From IMG/VR virus record IMGVR_UViG_3300028553_000054, positions 1 through 44,323 of that record: a stretch of 44,323 nucleotides of DNA. One strand, written 5' to 3'. The DNA is from a virus. The notes beneath the pieces are model-generated. The model made no database searches, was not told where the DNA came from, and was given only the letters and a program-made list of their open reading frames with translations. Positions 26,148-33,961 of the stretch are shown here, in pieces; position 1 is the first letter of the stretch; each line of letters begins with the position of its first letter. A program made the translations under genes and the position numbers.

Positions 26148-26291
26148 TTATTTATTCATTTTATAAATCTTATAAACACAATAAGCTATTATACAAGAAC
26201 ATAGAATATAAAAATATATACTTGATATTACTGTAATAAAACCTGCTGTTACAAGTGCTAGTATTCCATAAAAAAAACATATTGGACACAT
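26148..26291 (-). CDS. Small Cys-rich membrane protein
   Basis: A 47-aa ORF beginning MCPICFFYGILALVTAGFIT, with two hydrophobic segments and five cysteines (CPIC at the N-terminus, CSC in the second helix and a later Cys). The CPIC motif could bind a metal or form a disulfide. It starts 1 bp after the stop of the upstream gene. Confidence 0.55.
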   Translation of the reverse strand: MCPICFFYGILALVTAGFITVISSIYFYILCSCIIAYCVYKIYKMNK

Positions 26292-26292
26292 A

Positions 26293-26550
26293 TTACTTTT
26301 TTTCTCTTTCTGTTAATAATTCTTTTACTAATTCATACCAATAAACACCACTTTGTCTTAGACGGTCATTGGCCTTACGTAACTTCTCCATCTTTCTTTT
26401 AAGATTATATAATGGTAATCTTTTGAGTGGCACACCAAAATAACAATCTAATTCACGTATTACTTTGTCTATATCATCACAAGTAAAATTCGGTATAGAT
26501 GGCGCCTGTTTTTTAAGCGTTTGTAGTTTGTATTGTCGTTTACGAGCCAC
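26293..26550 (-). CDS. Small basic helical protein, GTG start
   Basis: An 85-aa protein read from a GTG codon, with AGAAG upstream as a possible ribosome binding site. It begins MARKRQYKLQTLKKQAPSIP and is rich in Lys/Arg, with a helical centre (LKRKMEKLRKANDRLRQSGV). It overlaps the upstream membrane-protein gene by 11 bp. The basic surface suggests nucleic-acid binding; no family recognised. Confidence 0.65.
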   Translation of the reverse strand: MARKRQYKLQTLKKQAPSIPNFTCDDIDKVIRELDCYFGVPLKRLPLYNLKRKMEKLRKANDRLRQSGVYWYELVKELLTEREKK

Positions 26551-26713
26551 GTTTACTTCTTCTATTTTTTAAACTAAGTTTGAAAAGTTGTATTTTTTTA
26601 TACTTCTTTATTTTCTTAGTATATGCTTTAGTATTAAAGTAAATAGAAAGATAGATGTAAGCAAGGCCACCAATGATGAATATTAATAAACCTAATGCTG
26701 GATAAATTCCCAT
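26540..26713 (-). CDS. Small membrane-anchored basic protein
   Basis: A 57-aa ORF with one N-terminal membrane helix (MGIYPALGLLIFIIGGLAYI...) and a strongly basic cytoplasmic tail ending KNRRSKRGS. GGAGA lies 5 nt before the ATG, supporting the start. It follows a hairpin at 26736-26757. Function unknown. Confidence 0.65.
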   Translation of the reverse strand: MGIYPALGLLIFIIGGLAYIYLSIYFNTKAYTKKIKKYKKIQLFKLSLKNRRSKRGS

Positions 26714-26735
26714 TTAAATCTCCGTTGATTCAATG

Positions 26736-26757
26736 GGTGCCTGGTTTCCCAGGCACC
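26736..26757 (-). promoter_or_regulatory. Stable 9-bp hairpin with GAAA tetraloop
   Basis: In the minus-strand transcript GGTGCCTGG pairs perfectly with CCAGGCACC around a GAAA (GNRA) loop. No U-run follows, so it is more likely an mRNA-stability, processing or partial termination element between the acidic-protein gene and the membrane-protein gene than a classical terminator. Confidence 0.65.
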
Positions 26758-26775
26758 TGAAATATAGATAATATA

Positions 26776-26943
26776 TTATTCTTCGTCGGTCTCGTCTATA
26801 TCTTCGTCCTCATCTTCGTCAGATGTAGCCGTTAGATCCGTAACCTTATCTTCTAAGTCGTATATTAAATCGTCAATTTCAGATTGTTTTTCTCTTATAG
26901 CTTCAATTATATCTTCAGGAGTCTTTAACTTCTTCTTAGCCAT
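26776..26943 (-). CDS. Small acidic-tailed protein
   Basis: A 55-aa product from the ATG at 26943, which has AAAGGAGA at a proper distance; a start 24 bp upstream is less likely. It has a basic N-terminus (MAKKKLKTPEDIIEAIREKQ), a central helix (IDDLIYDLEDKV) and a very acidic end (DEDEDEDIDETDEE). Such tails occur in DNA mimics and in partners of DNA-binding proteins, which is a guess here. AATAAATA at 26971-26978 (one mismatch from the late motif) may be its promoter. Confidence 0.65.
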   Translation of the reverse strand: MAKKKLKTPEDIIEAIREKQSEIDDLIYDLEDKVTDLTATSDEDEDEDIDETDEE

Positions 26944-26999
26944 TGAATCTCCTTTGTTAATTGGCACTTGTATTTATTAAATATATATGTACAAAACAC

Positions 27000-27028
27000 T
27001 TGACAAAATAAATATTTTATGATAAGAT
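27000..27028 (+). promoter_or_regulatory. Sigma70-type promoter for the permease operon
   Basis: TTGACA (27000-27005) and TAAGAT (27023-27028) are separated by 17 bp. The ATG at 27044 is 15 nt after the -10 element, leaving a leader of about 8 nt without a Shine-Dalgarno sequence. Confidence 0.65.
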
Positions 27029-27043
27029 AAATAATATTATATT

Positions 27044-28075
27044 ATGTATATATTAAAACATTTTTTTGGATTGCAATACATATTGATGATTGTATTCATT
27101 ATGATGATTGCTGGTCTTGCAAAAGAATATAATCTATTTTCACCTTTATTTAATTACATTAAAAACACTTTTAAAAGTAATAAGTTTGTCATTGTTATAT
27201 TATCTGCAATAGGTGGTATTCTACCGATAGAAGGCCGAGTAACTGTATCGGCCGGCATACTTGATACAATTGCACCTAAAAATCCTGAATCAAGAAAAAA
27301 ATATGGTATTATAGATTACCTTTCAACACATCATTATTATATGTGGTCGCCTTTAGAAAAAACGGTTATATTACCGATTGCCGCCTTTGGTTTAACTTAT
27401 ATAAGTTGGTTAGGTATTGTTTGGCCATTGATAGTTATTTCTTTGTTGTTTATATTTTGGTATATACATACACAAATGAAAGACGTAGATATAAAAATAG
27501 AAAATACTGAATTTAAAATGAGTGCTGTAATACGTAATATTTTTCCTTTGATATTAACGGTTGCATTATACATTAAAACAAATAATTACATTATGTGTTT
27601 TGGTTTACTTGCATTATATTATATGATCTTAACACAAACATTTAATATATCAAAATTACTTTCTTATATTAATTGGGAAGTCATATGTACAGTGGCCATA
27701 GTAATTGTATTAGGTAGTATCATTAAAACATATGATAAACAATTACAATCATATATAATGAATTTAGGAATTGAACCAACAGGATTTGTAAGTATTGCGA
27801 TCTTTTCATTTCTTGGTTTTATTATAAGTTTTTTATTAGGTTCAAGTAGTAAGTTTATTGCATTGGCTATATTGATTACATCATTGTTTGGTATACAATA
27901 TTTTTTATGGTTCTTTGTAATTGATTACATTGGTTATTTACTTTCACCTACACATAAATGTTTTGTCATAGGCAATCGTTATTTTAATACACCTATAATT
28001 GAATACACAAGAGTCGTAAGTGCTTGGTGTTTGTGTTTATTAATCGTAGCAGGATTTATTACATTTATATTATGA
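27044..28075 (+). CDS. DUF401-like integral membrane permease
   Basis: A 343-aa polytopic membrane protein with about ten hydrophobic helices. SAIGGILPIEGRVTVSAG (about residues 54-71) and STHHYYMWSPLEKTVILP (about 94-111) resemble the conserved loops of the DUF401/gluconate-permease-like membrane proteins; LLGSSSKFIALAIL in the second half looks like the repeated pore loop. It would act in the host inner membrane, perhaps in anion transport; the substrate is unknown. It is coupled by ATGA to a hydroxylase gene and has its own promoter, so it is likely expressed early as an auxiliary metabolic gene. Confidence 0.7.
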   Translation: MYILKHFFGLQYILMIVFIMMIAGLAKEYNLFSPLFNYIKNTFKSNKFVIVILSAIGGILPIEGRVTVSAGILDTIAPKNPESRKKYGIIDYLSTHHYYMWSPLEKTVILPIAAFGLTYISWLGIVWPLIVISLLFIFWYIHTQMKDVDIKIENTEFKMSAVIRNIFPLILTVALYIKTNNYIMCFGLLALYYMILTQTFNISKLLSYINWEVICTVAIVIVLGSIIKTYDKQLQSYIMNLGIEPTGFVSIAIFSFLGFIISFLLGSSSKFIALAILITSLFGIQYFLWFFVIDYIGYLLSPTHKCFVIGNRYFNTPIIEYTRVVSAWCLCLLIVAGFITFIL

Positions 28076-28641
28076 AGAACATACGTATTATAAAAGAAAA
28101 CATTGACGTATCAGAAATCGTCAAAGATATAGAAAGATATCCTGAAGATTGGGGTAATGTAGGCCGTATGAAAGGTGTTGATCGACAAGACCCTCATACA
28201 CGTTTAGTTAAATCAGGTGTATTACAGTTAGTAATGGGAGGTATTTCAAAACCTGGTGAATTTGTAGGTGATACAGAAATTTGTGTACCAACAGACGCCA
28301 CTAAAAGACATATTGCTATACAGAAGTGGTTATATGAAAATAATTTAAAACCTGGCCGTTGTGCTTTTCTTCGTACACCTATTGGTGAAATTACAGGTAA
28401 ACATATAGATGAAGGTAAATACTATTCCACTAAAGACCGTTATCATTTAAGTATAACAGGCACTTATAGATACAGTGTTTGGGATCACGGCGATTTAGAA
28501 TTTACGAAAGAAGAAGTCATTATAGAACCAGGTACATTCTTCTGGTTTAACAATAAGAAAAACCATATGGCCGAAAATATAGGTAATTGTGAGAGAATTG
28601 CCTTTATCTTTGATGTACCAATGTCGCCGAACAATCCCTAA
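28072..28641 (+). CDS. Aspartyl/asparaginyl beta-hydroxylase-like oxygenase
   Basis: A 189-aa Fe(II)/2OG oxygenase of the Asp/Asn hydroxylase type. The iron ligands are in GKHIDEGKYY (HxD) and KKNHMAENIG (distal His); the 2OG-binding region is RYHLSITGTYRYSVWD. The product is chosen from the ATG at 28072, which overlaps the permease stop as ATGA; an earlier in-frame start would intrude 52 bp into the permease gene. Known members hydroxylate protein side chains or peptidyl residues. Target unknown; pairing with the permease is notable. Confidence 0.75.
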   Translation: MKNIRIIKENIDVSEIVKDIERYPEDWGNVGRMKGVDRQDPHTRLVKSGVLQLVMGGISKPGEFVGDTEICVPTDATKRHIAIQKWLYENNLKPGRCAFLRTPIGEITGKHIDEGKYYSTKDRYHLSITGTYRYSVWDHGDLEFTKEEVIIEPGTFFWFNNKKNHMAENIGNCERIAFIFDVPMSPNNP

Positions 28642-28988
28642 GAAAAAGACTCACCACATCCACAAGTAGATTTTGCATTTGGATTTACAATCTCTAAAGA
28701 AGAACCAGATATACTCTCAACATAATCAATGGACATACCCATTAATTTAAACGCACTATAACTATCTATACAAAGAGTATAACCTTCCTTTAGAATTATA
28801 CTCGTATCACTTTCGCTCAGATCCTCCGTTTCCGGGAATGACCAGTCGTATTTGAAACCTGCACAACCACCACCTTTGGCCTGTAATAATACGTGCTTTT
28901 TATTTGATTTGTCCATACTAGAGATTAGATAATTTCTTGCATTATCCGTTAATGTAATGATATCCGCCATATAAACATATTTAGACAC
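28638..28988 (-). CDS. A-type Fe-S cluster carrier (IscA/ErpA/HesB-like)
   Basis: A 116-aa A-type carrier. The three conserved cysteines are present: one in GGGCAGFKY and two in STCGCGESF. The IITLTDNARNYL start and KGGGCAGFKYDWSF core are typical of the family. The longest reading uses a GTG at 28988; an ATG at 28970 gives 110 aa, close to the usual length. The protein would help deliver 2Fe-2S or 4Fe-4S clusters to target enzymes. With four radical-SAM genes in the same genome, the phage may bring its own cluster supply. Confidence 0.9.
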   Translation of the reverse strand: MSKYVYMADIITLTDNARNYLISSMDKSNKKHVLLQAKGGGCAGFKYDWSFPETEDLSESDTSIILKEGYTLCIDSYSAFKLMGMSIDYVESISGSSLEIVNPNAKSTCGCGESFS

Positions 28989-29146
28989 AAACCTGGAACA
29001 AGTAAAATATACCAGGAAATTTTTTGCTGTTCTTTAAGTAAGAGCTATTTACCAGTCCTGGCCATTAAGGCCTGTATAAATGGCCTGTCTTGATGTTATT
29101 GCATTTATAGATTACAATGGCCTTCCAGAATCAACACTGGCTGTTT

Positions 29147-30295
29147 CTATGGGTTTAAATCAATTGTAGCACCACGAATTGTTACTTCACCTACTGTGTT
29201 TTGTAAACTTATTCCCTCTACATTTGATACCATATTGCCGGCCACCTCAATGGTCATATCGCCGCCGACCTTTAAATTATAATCACCACCACTGTTTACA
29301 TTAATACGGCCAGTTAATGTATGTAAATTAATATCACCACTCTCTACTTGTATATTAATATTGGCACCTGGCCCTATCTGTATATCATAGTGGTTATTAA
29401 GAGTACCAGATTTATTAATAAAAATTTTTGAATGGCCGTCTATGGTGGTATTGTTATTGCCTGTAATATAATGGTTAACGGTGCCTTTATTGATTTCTGT
29501 ATGTGCCTTGGTTAAGGTAGTCTGGTCGCCATTGGGGTGCATTTCTATGCCTGTGCCAGTTCGGTGGCGAAGATGTATTCGTTCATTATCTGGTGTATCA
29601 TCAAATTCTTGGAGGTGGCCAGACTCGCTTTCATATACGTGATTGAAAGGATAAACGGCCGCATATGGATTGTCCGGTTGATTCCAGGTAGTGCCATCGC
29701 TTGGTGATGTGGGTGCTTGATTTCCAGGTAACGGCATTTCATTAAAGTCCGCCGTTGGTACGTTGGTAGTTTTATCCAAAAACCTTGAAAGTAATGAAGG
29801 ATGAGGTTTTAATGGCTCATTAACGGCCAGTCGATTCACATCTGGTTCGTTTATATTTCTTGGATAAACCGATACGTCAAAGTCATTCTCATTTTCTTTA
29901 TCTACGATTTCTCCATTTCGAATTGTTTTATTTGGACGAATATTTGGATCTGCAAACCCTTTATCCGGTCGGCCATATAAGACTGGCCTGCCAGGTAAAG
30001 ACCCTAGTATAATCGGCTCTTGACGATAATGCCCATCACGAAAAAATCCAAACACCCAAGAACCTTCAAGCAGGCCGGTCGCCGAAGTTCCGATGCCTGA
30101 TATGCCGCTGGCCGTAATAGGTAAAACACAAAGTGCCCACGGCAAATCGGCCGTTGGTAAAGTTTGTTTATTTTCTGTATGATGACCTAATATACGTACT
30201 CTAAGACGGCCGGCCTTTAATGGGTCTTGCCTATCTTCGACAACGCCAGAGAACCAGAGAAAACCTCCAAGTCCCATAAAGTTTTCGTTATTCAT
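29147..30295 (-). CDS. 5: Baseplate hub spike protein gp5 without lysozyme domain
   Basis: A 382-aa gp5-type spike protein. The N-terminal OB-fold is visible (FLWFSGVVEDRQDPLKAGRL, then GHHTENKQTLPTADLPWALC, then GSWVFGFFRDGHY and IILGSLPGRP). The C-terminal 140 residues form a Gly/Asn-rich beta-helix (HYITGNNNTTIDGHS, VGGDMTIEVAGNM). T4 gp5 is 575 aa and carries a lysozyme domain between these parts; here that place holds only a Pro/Asn-rich linker, so the spike has no muralytic enzyme. The PAAR protein at 24136 would cap it. It is preceded by four small ORFs and gp27. Confidence 0.88.
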   Translation of the reverse strand: MNNENFMGLGGFLWFSGVVEDRQDPLKAGRLRVRILGHHTENKQTLPTADLPWALCVLPITASGISGIGTSATGLLEGSWVFGFFRDGHYRQEPIILGSLPGRPVLYGRPDKGFADPNIRPNKTIRNGEIVDKENENDFDVSVYPRNINEPDVNRLAVNEPLKPHPSLLSRFLDKTTNVPTADFNEMPLPGNQAPTSPSDGTTWNQPDNPYAAVYPFNHVYESESGHLQEFDDTPDNERIHLRHRTGTGIEMHPNGDQTTLTKAHTEINKGTVNHYITGNNNTTIDGHSKIFINKSGTLNNHYDIQIGPGANINIQVESGDINLHTLTGRINVNSGGDYNLKVGGDMTIEVAGNMVSNVEGISLQNTVGEVTIRGATIDLNP

Positions 30296-30372
30296 TGTAT
30301 TCTCTCGTTAGAGCGCCTGATAATAACACAACAGCATACGTCATTTCCGCTCATTTTTAATGGTCTACGCAT
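30292..30372 (-). CDS. Possible 26-aa peptide coupled to gp5
   Basis: The ORF reads MRRPLKMSGNDVCCCVIIRR and six more residues. Its TGA overlaps the gp5 ATG (ATGA) and its ATG follows the stop of the previous small ORF at once, so it may mainly serve translational coupling. Three adjacent cysteines are unusual. Low certainty that a stable protein exists. Confidence 0.35.
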   Translation of the reverse strand: MRRPLKMSGNDVCCCVIIRRSNERIQ

Positions 30373-30373
30373 A

Positions 30374-30499
30374 TTACCCGGCCACCTTAGTAAACGCCAC
30401 AAAGACAAGTAATCCGTAGTAAATCCATATTTCACTGGTACAGGCGTGCGCTAGCACGACTTTATCTATCAGGTATTTTATTCTTTCAGATATTCTCAT
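30374..30499 (-). CDS. Small membrane peptide upstream of gp5
   Basis: A 41-aa ORF beginning MRISERIKYLIDKVVLAHAC with a hydrophobic C-terminal helix (IWIYYGLLVFVAFTKVAG). It lies in a chain of four short ORFs between gp27 and gp5. No strong Shine-Dalgarno is visible. Function unknown. Confidence 0.45.
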   Translation of the reverse strand: MRISERIKYLIDKVVLAHACTSEIWIYYGLLVFVAFTKVAG

Positions 30500-30521
30500 A
30501 GTTACTCTTGGTTGCCTGCGA

Positions 30522-30629
30522 TTAATTTCTTTTCTTACCACATTTACACAGTTTTATTGAGAAAATTCTATTCTTTAAATTTCTCAATGCTTCTTTGATA
30601 TAGATAAAATTAAGTTCACTTATATTCAT
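30522..30629 (-). CDS. Small CxC-containing peptide
   Basis: A 35-aa ORF starting MNISELNFIYIKEALRNLKN and ending CKCGKKRN, with GGAG at 5-6 nt before the ATG. The CKCG ending could bind metal together with a partner. Function unknown; the good ribosome binding site supports translation. Confidence 0.55.
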   Translation of the reverse strand: MNISELNFIYIKEALRNLKNRIFSIKLCKCGKKRN

Positions 30630-30667
30630 AGATTCTCCAGTTGTTTTCTATATTTATTGTGCATAAT

Positions 30668-30769
30668 TTACTCGGTTGCCTGTGGGCTGGCCATTGGTCT
30701 ATTAATATACATAGCTGTCGGAGCGGCGGTCTCGGAGTTGTTCTCAATATTATTTAAAGAATTTAGCAT
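30668..30769 (-). CDS. Small ORF overlapping the end of gp27
   Basis: A 33-aa ORF whose ATG lies inside the last codons of gp27 in another frame. It reads MLNSLNNIENNSETAAPTAM and then a short Pro/Ala-rich end. Overlap with gp27 suggests translational coupling. No family recognised. Confidence 0.4.
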   Translation of the reverse strand: MLNSLNNIENNSETAAPTAMYINRPMASPQATE

Positions 30770-32252
30770 AGTTTTCTATCAGTATTTGGTCAAATTCGTA
30801 AATATCGATTATTCCTGGATTCTTTTTCTCTTTATCTCTAAAAGTATCGTTTATTTCTACAGGATATGGTACTCGGACGCTGTCTTTCATACACTCTAGT
30901 GTCATTATATGTTTTTTCATTTTTAAGTCAATTGAGTGGCGTACGGCAGTGATTAGGTATCGTCCTGACATATAAGGGTCCATATCTGATGGTTCGTTAC
31001 CATCTCGTGGTTCATAAGACGGCAGTTCAAAGGTAATTAAATCACCTGCCTTGACTGCTGTGTAACCATTTACGGTAAGTTCTATACGTAATGATTGGAA
31101 TGCTAATCTTTGTGAGAGTCTTTGTTGTACTATTTCTTTTACATTTGCGATTGCGATTTCGTTTCCTTCTGCTGTATAATGTACGGCAGTTGTATCTGGC
31201 CATAGGTATAATGTAGATTCAGGAGCATCTGATAATGATTGACCCTCTCGTATATACTTCGGCAATATGCCTTTATCTGATTCTTTACCACCATCTCTAC
31301 TTGTTTCAGTGTGAAAACTCTTAGGGTAATTCAGTTCATAATTAAAATCTGTTTCTTCGTAAGTTTTATTCAATTGATTGTGTGTAATCATACGACTTGC
31401 ATAAACACCGTTTCTTAAATTTTTAAGTGTATCAAATTGATCTTTGATTGTATAACTCATTACCACCTGCATTTCGTTTTTAATATCTTTATTGCCTTTT
31501 TCATCTGATACATTGGCAGGTTTAGATTTATACCTTGCAACAACGGGTCTTGCTGTATTTGCTTCGATTGCTAACATACTTTCTAATGAGCGGTAATTAA
31601 ATCCTGCCACTGTTTCATAGAAGTAATAGCCGGCATTATGAAATTTTAAACTGGTTGTTAATTGCGATATTTGGTCTATACTATCAAAAGGTCTTAATCT
31701 ATTGAATACGTGTTTATGTAAACCAATTGATGGTTCATAGAATAGATTTTTATTTGAACCTAAAAATGTGGGGTCTTTTATAATGTTTGCCACCATATTT
31801 GAATAAGTATCTGTTTGAGCATTTGATACCACTTTCAATTCGTTATCAATCATTTCTTTACTGCAAAAATTAATCAAATACATTTGCGTTTTAGGATTTA
31901 CATTTGTTCTTGCTTGTATTTTGTATATGTACATTGGATGACCAGACTTTTCTGTAAAGTCATACATATATGGTGAGCCTGGCGTGAAGAATTTAAATTC
32001 TATTCTTTCATTACCTGTTAATGGCAATTTACGAATAATATTTTGCGTATCTATTAATAGAATGTTGCCTGATAATGTTTTGTTGTAAATACTTTCATAG
32101 ATATTGAAATCACCAATCATTGTTTCAATAGCAATTTTTTTAGCTCTATTATCACCTGATTGTGATGAATATGATACTAATACAACATCAGTTAAAAGAT
32201 ATTGACCAGGTTTTTTTAAAACACTTTCATCTAAGGTATCAAATACACTCAT
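30750..32252 (-). CDS. 27: Baseplate hub protein gp27-like
   Basis: A 500-aa hub protein (T4 gp27 is 391 aa). Hub-like features include PFDSIDQISQLTTSLKFHNAG near the middle and the closing segment from GRYLITAVRHSIDLKMKKHI, which resembles the end of gp27/gpD-type hubs. It abuts gp53 (start and stop codons touch) and lies upstream of gp5, the standard gp27-gp5 partnership that anchors the spike. The assignment comes from order, size and these patterns. Confidence 0.75.
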   Translation of the reverse strand: MSVFDTLDESVLKKPGQYLLTDVVLVSYSSQSGDNRAKKIAIETMIGDFNIYESIYNKTLSGNILLIDTQNIIRKLPLTGNERIEFKFFTPGSPYMYDFTEKSGHPMYIYKIQARTNVNPKTQMYLINFCSKEMIDNELKVVSNAQTDTYSNMVANIIKDPTFLGSNKNLFYEPSIGLHKHVFNRLRPFDSIDQISQLTTSLKFHNAGYYFYETVAGFNYRSLESMLAIEANTARPVVARYKSKPANVSDEKGNKDIKNEMQVVMSYTIKDQFDTLKNLRNGVYASRMITHNQLNKTYEETDFNYELNYPKSFHTETSRDGGKESDKGILPKYIREGQSLSDAPESTLYLWPDTTAVHYTAEGNEIAIANVKEIVQQRLSQRLAFQSLRIELTVNGYTAVKAGDLITFELPSYEPRDGNEPSDMDPYMSGRYLITAVRHSIDLKMKKHIMTLECMKDSVRVPYPVEINDTFRDKEKKNPGIIDIYEFDQILIENYAKFFK

Positions 32253-32785
32253 TATACATTTACTAAGTTAGCAAACTCATCTAATAATATAGGCAAATAT
32301 GCGGCGTTCAATAATTTAATTTGTCTTTTTTGGTCTTGGATTCTTTGTTCGTATTCTCTATTCGTAACAGCGGTAGCTCCTGGTACTGTGTTGTTCACTG
32401 TAATTTTATGTGAGTAATCACTTGGTCCTTCACCTTTTGTTTTACCACTTGATTGTGTAATTTCATAATGATGTACGCCATCTGGATTTGTATATTTTTC
32501 ATTCATATAATTTTCAAATTCATATGTTGTAAGTGGCCAGCCATAATAACGGTCTGTAATATCATTTGTTAAAAGTATAATCCAATGATATTGACTATTA
32601 CCAAAATGTTTTAGTGCTGTAATTTCAGGTGTTTCTCCTTCAGGCACATCATATAAGTCGTACAGTGTAGATTCATCTAATACTTTTGACCTAACTTTAA
32701 CTCTCACCATTAAATCTGTAACGACTTTTTCGTTACCATCATTTCTTATATCATATGTGCCTTTAGGAAAAAAAGAAAAGTACAT
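32252..32785 (-). CDS. 53: Baseplate wedge protein gp53
   Basis: A 177-aa protein (T4 gp53 is 196 aa). The sequence MYFSFFPKGTYDI, then LYDLYDVPEGETPEITALKH and YHWIILLTNDITDRYYGWPL, is the typical gp53 pattern. In T4 it clamps wedges together in the inner baseplate. It abuts gp48 upstream and gp27 downstream, with overlapping start and stop codons. Confidence 0.9.
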   Translation of the reverse strand: MYFSFFPKGTYDIRNDGNEKVVTDLMVRVKVRSKVLDESTLYDLYDVPEGETPEITALKHFGNSQYHWIILLTNDITDRYYGWPLTTYEFENYMNEKYTNPDGVHHYEITQSSGKTKGEGPSDYSHKITVNNTVPGATAVTNREYEQRIQDQKRQIKLLNAAYLPILLDEFANLVNV

Positions 32786-33933
32786 TAGAATCCTTCAGCA
32801 ATTTTTTGTTTAGTCATTATTTCTGTTTCACTAAACGATAAATCCATTTTTGTGTATATGGGAGCAGCTCCTAATTCATCAGCAGCAAAAGTTGAAAATA
32901 CACTATCATCGCCGTGTGTTAAATCCATTTTTGTTAATACGCACTTACTGATTTTAGGTATATACATATTTTGTTTATCTAAGTACATAAATGTTAATTG
33001 AAATTGTGATGGCACTACAAAGTCATTTGTCATACCTAATTCGGGGTGCATATGAAATTTAAATAATGATATAATTTTTCTAGCGGCATCTAATTCACCT
33101 CGATTACGTGGTGCAAATTCAAAGCTATATTGGAATTCTCTCATTGGCACACCTTCAAAAACCATTTCTAAATTATTATTAAAGGCACGACCTGTTGATT
33201 TTTGTAATGCTGCTTTAAAATCACCGGCACCAGGTATCATCTGTGTTACCATTTGTGCTATTTCAACACCCATTTTTTGTGCAATCTCAACACCTCTTAA
33301 TGCTAAATCTGATGGTTTTCCCATACCTAATATATCACCTAACATTCCGGTTTCTTTACCACTATGTGTTACGTTGTAAGATGTTTTAACACCTGGCGGC
33401 GTGTATAATATAATTGTATCTGCTACACGTTGATGTCTTGAACCTAACATACCTGCATTTATACCCGAGCTTTGTTTTGTAATTCTACTTTTACCATTTG
33501 AAAACGTTGATGACTTTCCACCTGTTAATCTTGTATTGCCTATTTTAGCAGCTAAACTTTCTTCACTTAAACTTTTAAGTCCTGTCTGTAAACCACCTTT
33601 AATTAAGTCAATAGCTTCACTAGCAATTGTAGTTGTTTCTAATATATCAAAAATCATATAATGGCCAGTGCCTAATTGTTGTACGTTATCAGGATAATAT
33701 ACAACACCTGCTTCATATGGATTTTGTTGCATATGAGCACTTGGTTTAGTATCACTTAATTCTAATGGAGATTTGTTTAATATTTTGGCAGCAGCGGCAT
33801 TTGTTTGAATACTATTTTTTGCCTTATCGAATAAACTACCACCTAAACCACCTACAAGACCTGTAAGGCCACCACCAACACTTTGGAGATTACTTAAATT
33901 CTTTTGAACAAGACTAGCTACTTTTGATAACAC
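32785..33933 (-). CDS. 48: Baseplate tail-tube cap protein gp48
   Basis: A 382-aa protein (T4 gp48 is 364 aa), read from a GTG with AAGG upstream. The C-terminal half, with VFEGVPMREFQYSFEFAPRN and ISLFKFHMHPELG, is typical of gp48-like tube-cap proteins. It starts the minus-strand hub operon, 29 nt behind a late promoter. In T4, gp48 and gp54 together start tube polymerisation; gp54 lies nearby on the other strand. Confidence 0.83.
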   Translation of the reverse strand: MLSKVASLVQKNLSNLQSVGGGLTGLVGGLGGSLFDKAKNSIQTNAAAAKILNKSPLELSDTKPSAHMQQNPYEAGVVYYPDNVQQLGTGHYMIFDILETTTIASEAIDLIKGGLQTGLKSLSEESLAAKIGNTRLTGGKSSTFSNGKSRITKQSSGINAGMLGSRHQRVADTIILYTPPGVKTSYNVTHSGKETGMLGDILGMGKPSDLALRGVEIAQKMGVEIAQMVTQMIPGAGDFKAALQKSTGRAFNNNLEMVFEGVPMREFQYSFEFAPRNRGELDAARKIISLFKFHMHPELGMTNDFVVPSQFQLTFMYLDKQNMYIPKISKCVLTKMDLTHGDDSVFSTFAADELGAAPIYTKMDLSFSETEIMTKQKIAEGF

Positions 33934-33961
33934 GATAAATACCTTATGTGATTAATACTAA

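Noticed and set aside
30296-30480. Possible tRNA-like sequence in the GC-richer stretch before gp5
   Set aside because: No acceptor stem, T-arm or CCA pattern could be folded; the stretch is better explained by small ORFs.
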